A DNA stretch of 54,493 nucleotides from Janibacter limosus NBRC 16128 (GCF_001570985.1 NZ_BCSS01000023.1:1-54493); one strand, 5' to 3'; positions 15,909 through 24,561 are shown, numbered from the stretch's first letter. The notes: generated from the letters alone by a model not told the origin. Made by a program: numbers and translations.

Positions 15909-16940
15909 ATGCGCATCGGACTCATCGGACTCGGGCGCATCGGCGCCTTCCACGCCACGACCCTCGCCGGCCTCGAGCATGTCGAGGAGCTCGTCGTCAC
16001 CGACCCCGTGGCGGCGGCCGTCGAGGGCGTGACCGGACGCATCGGCAAGGCCCGCGCCGTCGCCGACCCGCCCGCCCTGCTCGCCGACGGACTCGACGGC
16101 GTCGTCATCGCCGCGGCCACCAACGCGCACGCCGACCTGATCCGCGCTGCCGTGGCGGCGGGGATCCCCACCCTCTGCGAGAAGCCCGTCGCCGGGACCC
16201 TCGCCGAGGCCCTGGCGATCGAGTCGACCGTCGCCGGCAGCGATGTCCCGGTGCAGATCGGCTACCCGCGGCGCTTTGACCCCGCCTTCGTCGCCGCACG
16301 CGACGCCGTGCGCTCGGGCTCGCTCGGGCGGATCACCACGGTGCGCTCGACGACCCTCGACCCGGCTCCCCCGCCGGCCGCCTACCTCGCCGTGAGCGGC
16401 GGGGTCTTCCGCGACTGCTCCGTCCACGACTTCGACGCCGTGCGCTGGGTGACCGGCCAGGAGGTGGTCGAGGTCTACGCCACCGGCGCGGTCGACCCGG
16501 ACGCCCCGCACGACATGTACGCCGCGCACGGCGACCACTCCACTGTCTCGGCGCTGCTCACCCTCTCCGACGGGACGATCGGCGTCGTGTCCAACACCCG
16601 CACCAACGGTCGCGGCTACGACGTGCGGCTCGAGGTGCACGGGGTCAACGACGCGGTGGCCGCGGGCCTGGACGAGGGGCTCCCCCTGCGATCCACGCAG
16701 CCGGGCATCTCCTGGCCGAGCGGGCCAGCCCACAAGTTCTTCATGGACCGTCTCGCCGAGGCCTTCCGGATCGAGCTGGGCGTCTTCACCCAGGTCGCCG
16801 CCGGCGAGGTCGACAACCCGTGCACCGTCGCCGACGCGATGGGCACGGCCTGGACCGCAGAGGCCGCGACCCTCTCGGCCGCGGAGCACCGGCCGGTGAC
16901 GCTCGAGGAGGTCAGGGCCGGGAGGGCCCTGACCTCCTAG
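15909..16940 (+). CDS. Gfo/Idh/MocA dehydrogenase, IolG paralogue
   Basis: NAD-dependent sugar or cyclitol dehydrogenase of 343 residues. The Rossmann motif GLIGLGRIGAFHA opens the protein, EKPVAG carries the conserved Lys and GGVFRDCSVHDFDAVRWVTG holds the catalytic Asp/His. It is an evident paralogue of the iolG product at 36809-37831: both start MRIGL-GLGRIGAFHA and share the FRDC-VHDFDA-R-VTG block. It starts two bases after the SDR stop. Its stop and that of the opposite gene share one CTAG. Likely oxidises an inositol or a derivative. Confidence 0.92.
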   Translation: MRIGLIGLGRIGAFHATTLAGLEHVEELVVTDPVAAAVEGVTGRIGKARAVADPPALLADGLDGVVIAAATNAHADLIRAAVAAGIPTLCEKPVAGTLAEALAIESTVAGSDVPVQIGYPRRFDPAFVAARDAVRSGSLGRITTVRSTTLDPAPPPAAYLAVSGGVFRDCSVHDFDAVRWVTGQEVVEVYATGAVDPDAPHDMYAAHGDHSTVSALLTLSDGTIGVVSNTRTNGRGYDVRLEVHGVNDAVAAGLDEGLPLRSTQPGISWPSGPAHKFFMDRLAEAFRIELGVFTQVAAGEVDNPCTVADAMGTAWTAEAATLSAAEHRPVTLEEVRAGRALTS

Positions 16941-18184
16941 AGCGTCTCGCAGCGGACGTGGTGGAGCGAACGGATGAGGTCCTCGTCCCTGATGTGGATG
17001 GTGAGGTCCTCGGTCTCCGGGTAGGCGCACACGTACTCCACGGCCGCGTCAAAGGTGGCATCCTCCGTGTCGGGAGTCTGGATGTTGACCTCCAACGGGA
17101 TGGTCTCACCGTCGTACCCGAGACCCTGTGACACGTCGCGGGCGCCCAGCTCCGCCCCCGCCGGGTTCTCCCCTGCCCACGCGAGCCACTGCTCGAGCTC
17201 CGTCCGGTCGGCACCACACTCGTGCTCGGCCACGCGGTCGTATCCGAAGTCCTCGTTGGACTCGTACGACACGGCCGCAAGGGACACCTCGGCTCCTGGC
17301 GGGGACGCAGCACACTGGAGATCGAGCAGATCGAGCACCTCGGACGCAGGCAGTTCAGCGTCGGTGCCACGCAGTCGGATCGAGGAGCGCAGGTCCACCT
17401 CGGAGGCCTGCTCGGCATGAGCCGACACCGAGAGCAGCTCGACGGGCCGGTCGTCGATCCCCTCGTCCACGTGGGGGAACCGCGTGGTCGTCAGCTCGGG
17501 TTCGACGGATGTCACGAACTCCTGCTGAGCCGTCTCCTCGGCGTTGGTCAGCCGGGCCTCCTGCCACGTGAACACCGCCCACCACACGAGAAACCCCACG
17601 ATCATGATCATGACGACGCCCCCTGTCATGGCGAAGATGTGCTTGATCCACCCAGGGGTGAGCCGTTCCTCCTCCTCGCGGTCCTTGACCGTGCGGATGC
17701 GCACGTCGAGCGCGTCGGCCAGCTCCTCGAGGGCACTTTTGTGCCACTGGAGGGTCGGCAGCCCGACGAAGCGCTCACCCTCGGTGGTGACGATGAAGGT
17801 CATGGTGGCGCTGTCAGCACCGAGTCCGTTGCCCCGGTCGACGGTGCCACGGACAATCTCGGCCACTTGGTCGCGCGGGAGGCGCTGCCGGAACCCGGCT
17901 CGACTGACGACCAGCTCGTCGCGCGTCAGCGTGATCGACGAGAGCCCGTAGATGACGTAGTAGGCGATGCTGACGGCGAACGCGGCCACGAGCACCACTC
18001 CGGTCCTCACCAGCGTGGATGACGTGTCACCGTCGCCGTTCCGGAGTCCGTACGCGGTCGAGGTGCCGACGAGGACCAGCATGAGTGGCCAGTTCTGGGC
18101 AATGGTGCGAACACCCAGTCGCAGGCCACCCTGACCCGCTGTGACGGTGAGGGTGGCGGGCTGGGTCCGGGCGTGCTGGTCCAT
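16937..18184 (-). CDS. Membrane protein with PH-like cytoplasmic part and cysteine-rich ectodomain
   Basis: Unrecognised protein of 415 residues. Two hydrophobic segments lie near the N-terminus (about 30-75), then a soluble region typical of bacterial PH-like domains (LTRDELVVSRAGFRQRLPRDQV, ERFVGLPTLQWHKS), a third segment (MTGGVVMIMIVGFLVWWAVF, about 205-225) and an acidic extracellular C-terminal part of about 180 residues. That part has four cysteines (LQCAAS, EHECGAD, YVCAYP, HVRCETL), enough for two disulfides. The ATG at 18184 has GGGAG. It separates the dioxygenase operon from the LacI gene and has no obvious link with either. Confidence 0.75.
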   Translation of the reverse strand: MDQHARTQPATLTVTAGQGGLRLGVRTIAQNWPLMLVLVGTSTAYGLRNGDGDTSSTLVRTGVVLVAAFAVSIAYYVIYGLSSITLTRDELVVSRAGFRQRLPRDQVAEIVRGTVDRGNGLGADSATMTFIVTTEGERFVGLPTLQWHKSALEELADALDVRIRTVKDREEEERLTPGWIKHIFAMTGGVVMIMIVGFLVWWAVFTWQEARLTNAEETAQQEFVTSVEPELTTTRFPHVDEGIDDRPVELLSVSAHAEQASEVDLRSSIRLRGTDAELPASEVLDLLDLQCAASPPGAEVSLAAVSYESNEDFGYDRVAEHECGADRTELEQWLAWAGENPAGAELGARDVSQGLGYDGETIPLEVNIQTPDTEDATFDAAVEYVCAYPETEDLTIHIRDEDLIRSLHHVRCETL

Positions 18185-18307
18185 CGTCTCCCTGAAGTGA
18201 GTGACGGACCTCCGCCGGGACCGCCCCGGACACGATATCCGCGCCGGCGATTGGTCGCCCTCGACGGCACGCATCCGCTTGGGCCCCGGCCACCTGGTGC
18301 AACCCCT

Positions 18308-19345
18308 CTACGAGTTCGCGGACCCAGGGGCCAGGACGGAGGCGGAGGACGTGCGGAGGGCCAAGCGGGGGGCCACGAGGTGCTCGCGCGCCGGACGATC
18401 GGGATCGGCGATCCGCTCGACCAGGAGGTCCGCGGTGAGCTCGCCGACGGCACGCGGCTGGATGTCGACGCTCGTCAGCCCCACCCACCGCATCCGGGCG
18501 ATGCTGCTGTCGTCGAAGCCGACGAAGGACACGTCGCCCGGCACCGCCAGGCCTGCGTCGGTCGCCGCGGCCATCGCACCCACACAGACCAGGTCGTTGA
18601 CGGTGAAGACTGCGGTCGGCGGGTCGGACGCGAAGAGCGCTGCACCGCAGGCGATCCCGTCCTCCTGCGTGATGTCCGCCGAGACGACCTGGATGTGCTC
18701 GGCCAGCCCCGCGGCCCGCATCGCCTCCTCGTAGCCCGCCCGCCGCTGGCGGAAGACCTCGGCGTCCGGCCCCGCGATGTGGGCGATGCGCTCGTGGCCG
18801 AGGCCGACGAGGTGCTCGACGGCCAGACGCGCCCCCTCGGCATCGTCCTCGGCGACGACGTCGACCGTGGGCAGGGTGAGGTCGCGCATGCCGGCGATGA
18901 CCGTGGGCAGACGCTGCGCCGCGTCGCGGATCGAGTCGGTCACCGGCATCGTCCCCGCGAGCACGAGCCCGTCGACCCGCATGTCGACGAAGGCGTGGAG
19001 CAGCCGGTCGTCGAGCTCCCGGTCGAGCCGTCCGTCCGCGACGAAGGCATGCAGGTCGTGCTCGGCCAGCCGCTCACCCAGGCCCTCGAGGAAGTCGACG
19101 AACCACGGCTGACGCAGGTCGTTGACGAGCACCCCGATGGTCCGGGTCCGGCGCGCGCCGAGGCTCTGCGCGGCGGCGTTGGGCCGGTAGCCGAGCTCGG
19201 CGATGGCCGCCTCGACGGCCGCCCGGGCCTCGGGTGAGACGCGCGAGGAGCCTTGCAGCACACGGGAGACGGACGACTTGGAGACCCCGGCGCGCTCGGC
19301 GACGGTGCGCAGGGTGACCGGGTAGTCGCTCCCGCCCGGACTCAC
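18308..19345 (-). CDS. LacI family transcriptional regulator of the moc-like operon
   Basis: Repressor of 345 residues: HTH TLRTVAERAGVSKSSVSRVLQG at the start, hinge SPEARAAVEAAIAELGYRPN, then the ligand domain (IGVLVNDLRQPWFVDFLEG, VPGDVSFVGFDDS). The GTG at 19345 overlaps the stop of the ferredoxin reductase gene by four bases, so it is the last gene of the oxygenase operon. The perfect palindrome TGGGACCGGTCCCA upstream of the first gene has the shape of a LacI operator. I infer negative autoregulation, released by the substrate of the oxygenase. Confidence 0.92.
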   Translation of the reverse strand: MSPGGSDYPVTLRTVAERAGVSKSSVSRVLQGSSRVSPEARAAVEAAIAELGYRPNAAAQSLGARRTRTIGVLVNDLRQPWFVDFLEGLGERLAEHDLHAFVADGRLDRELDDRLLHAFVDMRVDGLVLAGTMPVTDSIRDAAQRLPTVIAGMRDLTLPTVDVVAEDDAEGARLAVEHLVGLGHERIAHIAGPDAEVFRQRRAGYEEAMRAAGLAEHIQVVSADITQEDGIACGAALFASDPPTAVFTVNDLVCVGAMAAATDAGLAVPGDVSFVGFDDSSIARMRWVGLTSVDIQPRAVGELTADLLVERIADPDRPAREHLVAPRLALRTSSASVLAPGSANS

Positions 19346-20607
19346 GTGATGGCTGCCTTGAGGATCGAGCGAAGGGGGACGCCCGGGTCCGTCAGCTGCG
19401 CCGGGTCGAGCGGCACGGCGGCGGCGATGAGCTTCTCCGCGACGCGGATGTCCTTGGCGACGCTCGCGCCCGGGCCGACGGCGGCCGCGTGGACGAGCCG
19501 GTCCTGTGCGTCGAGGCCCAGGTGCAGGAGGACTCCGTCGTCGCGGTGGCGCAGCACCGAGCGCTGCCCAGTGCCGGGCAGCCCTGCGACAGAAAGCATC
19601 TGGTCGTACTGATCGGACCAGAACCACGGGACGGCAGCGTGCGGCTCCCCCTGACCGAGCATCGACGCAGCGGCCGTCACCGCCTGGTCGTGGGCATTGC
19701 GCCACGACTCCAGACGCACCCGGCCGCCGGAGCGGGCGTCGGGGAAGGAGGCGCAGTCCCCCGCAGCGAAGACCCTCGGGTCGGAGGTGCGCAGCGCGGC
19801 GTCGACGACGATCCCGTCGTCGACGACCAGACCTGCTGCTTCGGCGAGCAGGGTCGTCGGCGTCGCCCCGACCCCGGCGACGACCGCGTCGACGACGAGC
19901 TCCTCCCCGTCGGAGAGGGTCGCGTACAGCCTGCCGCCGTCGCGCCGCAGACCCGTCACCGTCGTCGCCACCCGGAGGGAGACACCGTGCGCGTCGTGCA
20001 GGGCGCTCACCTGCGCCGCCACCTCCTCGGGCACGATCCGCCCGAGCACCCTCGGGCCTGCCTCGACGACCGTGACGTCCATGCCCCGCTCACGCGCGCC
20101 CGCGGCGATCTCCAGGCCGATGAACCCGGCACCGACGACGAGCAGGTGCCCCTCGGGGCGCAGCAGCGCACGCAGTGCCTCGGCATCCTCGTGGGTGCGC
20201 AGGTACGTGACCTCGTCGAGCTCGAGCCGCCGCGGGTCGGAGCCGAGGGCGAGGAGGAGGCGGTCCCACGGGACGACCTCCCCGGCGTCCTGCGGACCGG
20301 CGCTCGTCGTGACGGTGCCGGCAGCCAGGTCGATGTGTGTGACCTCCACGCCCAGCCGCAGGTCGATGTCGGCCTCGGCGAGCTGCTCGGGTGTCCACGG
20401 GTGGACGAGAGCCATCTCGTCGACGGCCAATGCCCCTTTCGACAGCGGTGGTCGCTCGTAGGCGTGCACGGACTCCCGCCCGATGAGGGTGATCTCACCG
20501 CCGAATCCCTTGTCGCGCAGCGCCATCGCAGCGTGGGTGCCGCACTCGCCCGCTCCGACGACGACGATCCGTCGCACGTCTGGCGGGAGGTCAGCCGAGG
20601 TCGACAT
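19342..20607 (-). CDS. FAD-dependent ferredoxin reductase, MocF-like
   Basis: Passes electrons from NAD(P)H to the adjacent Rieske ferredoxin. It has 421 residues: FAD motif IVVVGAGECGTHAAMALR at about 13-30, NAD motif LLVVGAGFIGLEIAAGARERG at about 155-175, and second FAD motif VFAAGDCASFPD near 285, then the C-terminal reductase domain (WSDQYDQMLSVAGLPG). This is the layout of oxygenase-coupled reductases such as BphA4, and of MocF of Sinorhizobium. Its start overlaps the ferredoxin gene by 17 bases and its stop overlaps the lacI-type gene. Confidence 0.93.
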   Translation of the reverse strand: MSTSADLPPDVRRIVVVGAGECGTHAAMALRDKGFGGEITLIGRESVHAYERPPLSKGALAVDEMALVHPWTPEQLAEADIDLRLGVEVTHIDLAAGTVTTSAGPQDAGEVVPWDRLLLALGSDPRRLELDEVTYLRTHEDAEALRALLRPEGHLLVVGAGFIGLEIAAGARERGMDVTVVEAGPRVLGRIVPEEVAAQVSALHDAHGVSLRVATTVTGLRRDGGRLYATLSDGEELVVDAVVAGVGATPTTLLAEAAGLVVDDGIVVDAALRTSDPRVFAAGDCASFPDARSGGRVRLESWRNAHDQAVTAAASMLGQGEPHAAVPWFWSDQYDQMLSVAGLPGTGQRSVLRHRDDGVLLHLGLDAQDRLVHAAAVGPGASVAKDIRVAEKLIAAAVPLDPAQLTDPGVPLRSILKAAIT

Positions 20608-20902
20608 GGACCTGCCCGTCCTCGACCTTGACCGGGTAGGTGCGCAGGTCGACGGTCGCCGGGGCGCCCACCGCCTTGCCGTCGGTGATGCGGAAGCGCC
20701 CGTTGTGCTTCGGGCACTCGATGATGCCGTCCATGACGAGACCATCGCACAGCAGCATCCGCTCGTGCGTGCAGTGCCCGTCGCTGGCGTGGAAGCCTCC
20801 GTCCTCGTCCCGGTAGACGGCGATGTCCCGGCCGTCGACGCTCACGCCGATGACGTCCTCCTCCTCGACGTCGTCGATCTCGCAGACCCTGGTCCAGCTC
20901 AT
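20591..20902 (-). CDS. Rieske-type [2Fe-2S] ferredoxin, MocE-like
   Basis: Electron carrier of 103 residues. The Rieske cluster ligands are Cys44 and His46 (HCTHERMLLCDG) and Cys63 and His66 (ECPKHNGRF). There is no membrane segment, so it is a soluble ferredoxin of the bacterial oxygenase type rather than part of a bc complex. It lies between the oxygenase and the reductase genes with tight spacing, as in mocDEF, and would shuttle electrons between them. Confidence 0.95.
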   Translation of the reverse strand: MSWTRVCEIDDVEEEDVIGVSVDGRDIAVYRDEDGGFHASDGHCTHERMLLCDGLVMDGIIECPKHNGRFRITDGKAVGAPATVDLRTYPVKVEDGQVHVDLG

Positions 20903-20913
20903 GGGTGCCCCTC

Positions 20914-22029
20914 TCAGGCCGCGGTCGCGGCGGTCGTCGTGGTCGTCGTCGTCGGTGGCAGCAGGCCGTCGACCGGGCCGTGGAAGGGAGCGGCCGTCGC
21001 GGGCAGCTCCCTGCGCACGAAGTAGGAGGGGTCGCGCAGCTGCCGCAGCACCGCCGGGACGATCTCGCGGTAGGCGGCGACCAGGCCCGGGTAGGGCTCC
21101 GGGAGGTCGTGCCTCATCTCCTCGTGCAGCTCGGGCAGCCGGTGGTACGGGACCATCGGAAACATGTGGTGCTCGATGTGGAAGTTCATGTTCCAGTAGA
21201 GGAATCGGTTGACCGGGCCCATGAGGACCGTGCGGGTGTTGAGCCGGTGGTCGATGACATTTTCGCCCATGCCCGCGTGCTGCGTCAGTCCGTAGACGAC
21301 GTGCATGAAGCACCCGTAGACGCGCGGTCCCCCGATGAGCACGAGCGGCAGCCACGAGGTCGTGACCACAGCGAGCGCGATGACCGCGCCGTAGACGGCC
21401 AGCCAGATCCGCGCGGTGCGCACTGCCGATGCGTGCTCCTGCGCGGGGACGTACTCGCGCTCGTCCCGGGAGAAGCGCCCCACGGACAGCCGCAGCGTCG
21501 TGACCACGGCCTGCGGGACGTCGACGAGTCCAACGAGGTTGAGCAGGATCCGCCCCAGCCGCGCCGGGCGCATGGCGACGATCTCGGGGTCACGTCCGAC
21601 GACGAGGGTGTCGCTGTGGTGGCGGGCGTGCGAGTAGCGCCAGGTGACGGGGTTGCGCATCATGAAGAAGCACGCGATCTGGTAGACCGCGTGGTCCATC
21701 CAGCGCGTCCTGAAGGCGGTGCCGTGGCCGGCCTCGTGCCACCGCGAGTCACTGGCGGACCCGTAGAGCACGCCGTAGACGAGGGCGAAGGGGACGACCC
21801 ACCACGATCCCCATGTCACGACGATCCCGGCGCCGCTCAGCAGGATCAGACCCAGCCAGATGATGGTGTCGCGGATCGCGGGCCCGTCGGAGCGGCGCAT
21901 CAGCTCCTTCATCCGCTTGCGCGGGATGTCGGTGCGGTACCAGTCGGCGGCGCTCAGACCGTTGGCCACGGCGAAGTCAGTCGCCTCGCCCTCGAGCGCG
22001 TACCAGGAGAGTCGATCGCGGGTCGTCAT
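20914..22029 (-). CDS. Membrane di-iron oxygenase (fatty acid desaturase fold), MocD-like
   Basis: Oxygenase of 371 residues with the three histidine boxes of the membrane desaturase/hydroxylase fold: HEAGH (98-102), HARHH (134-138) and HIEHH (about 285). Hydrophobic segments flank the first two boxes and precede the third. An odd run of threonines lies near the C-terminus. The ATG at 22029 has AAGGAG. The fold alone would suggest fatty acid desaturation, but the coupled Rieske ferredoxin and reductase match MocDEF, which starts the breakdown of 3-O-methyl-scyllo-inosamine by removing the methyl group; a complete inositol operon nearby supports this reading. Substrate inferred. Confidence 0.87.
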   Translation of the reverse strand: MTTRDRLSWYALEGEATDFAVANGLSAADWYRTDIPRKRMKELMRRSDGPAIRDTIIWLGLILLSGAGIVVTWGSWWVVPFALVYGVLYGSASDSRWHEAGHGTAFRTRWMDHAVYQIACFFMMRNPVTWRYSHARHHSDTLVVGRDPEIVAMRPARLGRILLNLVGLVDVPQAVVTTLRLSVGRFSRDEREYVPAQEHASAVRTARIWLAVYGAVIALAVVTTSWLPLVLIGGPRVYGCFMHVVYGLTQHAGMGENVIDHRLNTRTVLMGPVNRFLYWNMNFHIEHHMFPMVPYHRLPELHEEMRHDLPEPYPGLVAAYREIVPAVLRQLRDPSYFVRRELPATAAPFHGPVDGLLPPTTTTTTTAATAA

Positions 22030-22058
22030 GTCGGCTCCTTTGCCGTGAACATCCGGTG

Positions 22059-22072
22059 TGGGACCGGTCCCA
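22059..22072. promoter_or_regulatory. LacI-type operator TGGGACCGGTCCCA
   Basis: A perfect 14-base palindrome with a central CG, the typical form of LacI family operators, located 30 bases upstream of the moc-like oxygenase gene whose operon ends with a lacI-type gene. The palindrome is seen; the assignment to that regulator is inferred. Confidence 0.75.
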
Positions 22073-22146
22073 AAAGTGTGGCGCGAGGACGGTGATGGCG
22101 TCAATCCCCCTTCGCTCGCCGCTCCCTGCCCCCTCCCCTGATCGCC

Positions 22147-22258
22147 GGTGGAGGTATACGCGCGGACGAAAGCTCCGCGAGCCCCCTTCCACCGCGAAGG
22201 GGGGTCCCCCGGGTGGAAGCCGGCGCGCCGAAGAAACCTCTGCGCGTATACCTCCACC
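22147..22258. repeat. 112-base element with 17-base terminal inverted repeats
   Basis: GGTGGAGGTATACGCGC (22147-22163) and its exact reverse complement (22242-22258) flank 78 bases that contain a second stem, CCCCCTTC with GAAGGGGG (22182-22203), and a partial CTTCCACC/GGTGGAAG pair. No target duplication is visible. It sits in the gap between the moc-like operon and the helicase gene. It may be a MITE or REPIN-like element, or a strong terminator for the helicase gene, which ends at 22294 on the minus strand, so transcription from it would run into the element. Confidence 0.7.
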
Positions 22259-22293
22259 CGCGGGACGGGGCAGGGAGCAGGACGGGACAGGGA

Positions 22294-24420
22294 TCAGGTC
22301 GCGGGGAGGACCTCGATCCGGCCCAGCTCCTGGGTGCAGCGGGTCAGGGCGACGTAGAGCCCATTGAGCCCGCGCGGCTCCGCGGCGACACCGTCCGGGT
22401 CGACGAGCAGGGTGGCGTCCCACTCCAGCCCCTTGGCCTGGGTCGCGGTCATGACGGTGGCCCGTGAGCCCAGCGCGGCCGCCAGTGACTCGACCCGGGC
22501 CACGGGCGCGATGACGCCCACGGAGCCGCCCGCCCAGCGATCGACGAGTGCCGCGTGCTCACGCCGCGCGATGTCAACCAGCTCGTCCTGGTCCACGCTC
22601 AGGAGCCACGGGTCGATGCCGCTGCTGCGGACCGCCCTCGGTGGCTGGTTGGTGCTTCCAGCAGCCTCGAGGACCGGTCCCGTGAGCTCCATGACCTCAC
22701 GCGGGGTGCGGTAGCAGATCGTCAGGTCCGCCTGCCGCCACCGGTCGGTGAGGACCTCTCCGACCGCGCCCTCCCACGTGCTGTGGTCGTGCGGCGCCTC
22801 GGTCTGGTCGATGTCGCCCACGGCCGTGATCGAGTATGCGGGGCAGCGTCGAGCGACCATCTGCCACTCCATCGCCGACAGCTCCTGCGCCTCGTCGACG
22901 ACGACATGGCCGTAGATCCAGTCGCGTTGTGCCGCAGCCCGGTCCGCGAGGAACTCCCCCTGCTGACGGCGGCTCCCCTCCTCCCCGAGGAGGTCGGTCA
23001 TCGCGTCGAGCAGGGCGATGTCGCTGGGGGCCAGCCCGGCTGGCTCGGCGGCCACGAGGTCGCGCTCGGCGTCCGTCAGGTCGGGTGCCAGCTCGGCGAG
23101 CGCAGCGGGGTCCGACAGCAGTCCCCGCAGCTCCGTGGCCGGGTCCCGGTCCGGCCACCACTGACGCACCCGGTCCGCGAGCCCGGGGTCGGCCTCGATC
23201 CGGGCGCGCAGCTCCTCGACCTCGGCGTCACTCAGCTCACCGTCGACGGCGCCGCCCGACGCCTGGGTGCGCACGCCGCGGTCGTCCCTCCTGGCCAAGC
23301 CGGCGTCGACCGTGGCGAGGATGTCCTCCAGCCCCTCCTCGGTCGCCTCCAGCAGCTCGACGACCCGATCGGCGACGAGATCGGTGAGGACGTCGACGAG
23401 GTGCTCGACGAAGAACCGCCGTGCAGGGTGGTACCCGCGGCCCGACAGCGCATTGCGCTGCAGGCGCTCGATGGTCGCCCGCGGCACGGTGTAGTCCTCG
23501 CCGTCCCACCGCACGGTCAGGTCCGAAGGGGGCGGCACCAGCCCCGCGGCCCGTCGCCCCAGTGCCCCCTGCCAGAGGGCCCGTCCCTTGATCTCGGCGA
23601 GGCGACGCTCCTCGCTGCGCCCCGGCCGGACTCCCGGGACGAGGGTCTCGCAGGTCGCCGAGACCACCGCGGTCTCGCCGAGAGCCGGCAGGACCTGGCC
23701 GATGTAGTCGAGGAACCTCTCCGACGGGCCCAGGACGAGCACGCCGGCTCGGGCCAGCTGGGGGTGGGCGAAGAGCAGGTAGGCCACCCGGTGCAGCGCG
23801 ACGACGGTCTTGCCGGTGCCCGGACCGCCCTGCACGACGAGGGCACCGCGGGCATCGGCGCGCACGATGTCGTCCTGCTCCCGCTGCAGGGTGGCGACCG
23901 CGGTCCCCATGTGGCCGGTGCGGCGCTCGTCGAGAGCGGCCAGTAGTGCGCCCTCACCCACGAGCTCGCCGTGGGCCGACCCGTCGAGGGCTTCGTCATC
24001 CACCCCGACGACCAACGGGCCCTCCGTGCGGATGTGTCGGCGACGCGACATCCCTTGCGGCGCAACGGCGGTGGCGGTGTAAAAGGGACGGGAGGCATTG
24101 GCCCGCCAGTCGACGACGAGCGGGTCCGCGTCGTCGTCCTGGGCAGGCACACCGACCCGGCCGATGCGCAGGACGCTGCCGTCCTGCCCGTCGAGCCGCC
24201 CGAAGACCAGCCCCTGCTCCGCCTGCTCGAGCTCGGCCCGACGGGCGCGTGCCGCACGCAGGGCGGTCGCGGCGACCGAGTCCTGCGTGGCGCTGCGCTC
24301 CAGCCGCCGCGTCAGCTCGCTCATCAGGGTCGTGCGGCGCTCGTGCGCCGCGTCGAGGGCTTCCTGCTCCTCGCGGAGCGCGTCATGAGCGGTCGTCTGC
24401 TCGGTCTCGCGTGCGGCCAC
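22294..24420 (-). CDS. HelD-like superfamily 1 helicase (UvrD-like ATPase)
   Basis: ATPase of 708 residues resembling HelD, the factor that clears stalled RNA polymerase. An N-terminal charged coiled coil (EREEQEALDAAHERR-like, about 10-60) precedes Walker A VVQGGPGTGKTVVALHR near 200; later motifs are VVDEAQELSAMEWQM, AVGDIDQTEAP, TATQAKGLEWDATLL and LYVALTRCTQ. The GTG at 24420 is selected because GGGAGAGAC precedes it; a GTG at 24459 lacks an SD. It is monocistronic and diverges from the hydrolase gene. Some actinobacterial HelD proteins protect against rifampicin; I see no direct evidence for that here. Confidence 0.88.
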   Translation of the reverse strand: MAARETEQTTAHDALREEQEALDAAHERRTTLMSELTRRLERSATQDSVAATALRAARARRAELEQAEQGLVFGRLDGQDGSVLRIGRVGVPAQDDDADPLVVDWRANASRPFYTATAVAPQGMSRRRHIRTEGPLVVGVDDEALDGSAHGELVGEGALLAALDERRTGHMGTAVATLQREQDDIVRADARGALVVQGGPGTGKTVVALHRVAYLLFAHPQLARAGVLVLGPSERFLDYIGQVLPALGETAVVSATCETLVPGVRPGRSEERRLAEIKGRALWQGALGRRAAGLVPPPSDLTVRWDGEDYTVPRATIERLQRNALSGRGYHPARRFFVEHLVDVLTDLVADRVVELLEATEEGLEDILATVDAGLARRDDRGVRTQASGGAVDGELSDAEVEELRARIEADPGLADRVRQWWPDRDPATELRGLLSDPAALAELAPDLTDAERDLVAAEPAGLAPSDIALLDAMTDLLGEEGSRRQQGEFLADRAAAQRDWIYGHVVVDEAQELSAMEWQMVARRCPAYSITAVGDIDQTEAPHDHSTWEGAVGEVLTDRWRQADLTICYRTPREVMELTGPVLEAAGSTNQPPRAVRSSGIDPWLLSVDQDELVDIARREHAALVDRWAGGSVGVIAPVARVESLAAALGSRATVMTATQAKGLEWDATLLVDPDGVAAEPRGLNGLYVALTRCTQELGRIEVLPAT

Positions 24421-24561
24421 GTCTCTCCCGGTGCTCTGGTGCGGCTTCGTCCAACGCACCGTCGGGCCGCTTCTGTTCCCACGGGTCGGGACGGGCCCTC
24501 CCTTCGCCCCTCCGTGGCTGCGAGACTGGAGGCAGACACCGACGTCACCCAGGAGGACCCC

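Noticed and set aside
20914-22029. Plain fatty acid desaturase
   Set aside because: Not excluded, but the fused context with Rieske ferredoxin, ferredoxin reductase, LacI regulator and inositol genes favours a MocD-like role.
22663-22673. Second LacI operator-like GGACCGGTCCC
   Set aside because: It lies inside the helicase coding sequence and is only a partial palindrome, so chance is likely.
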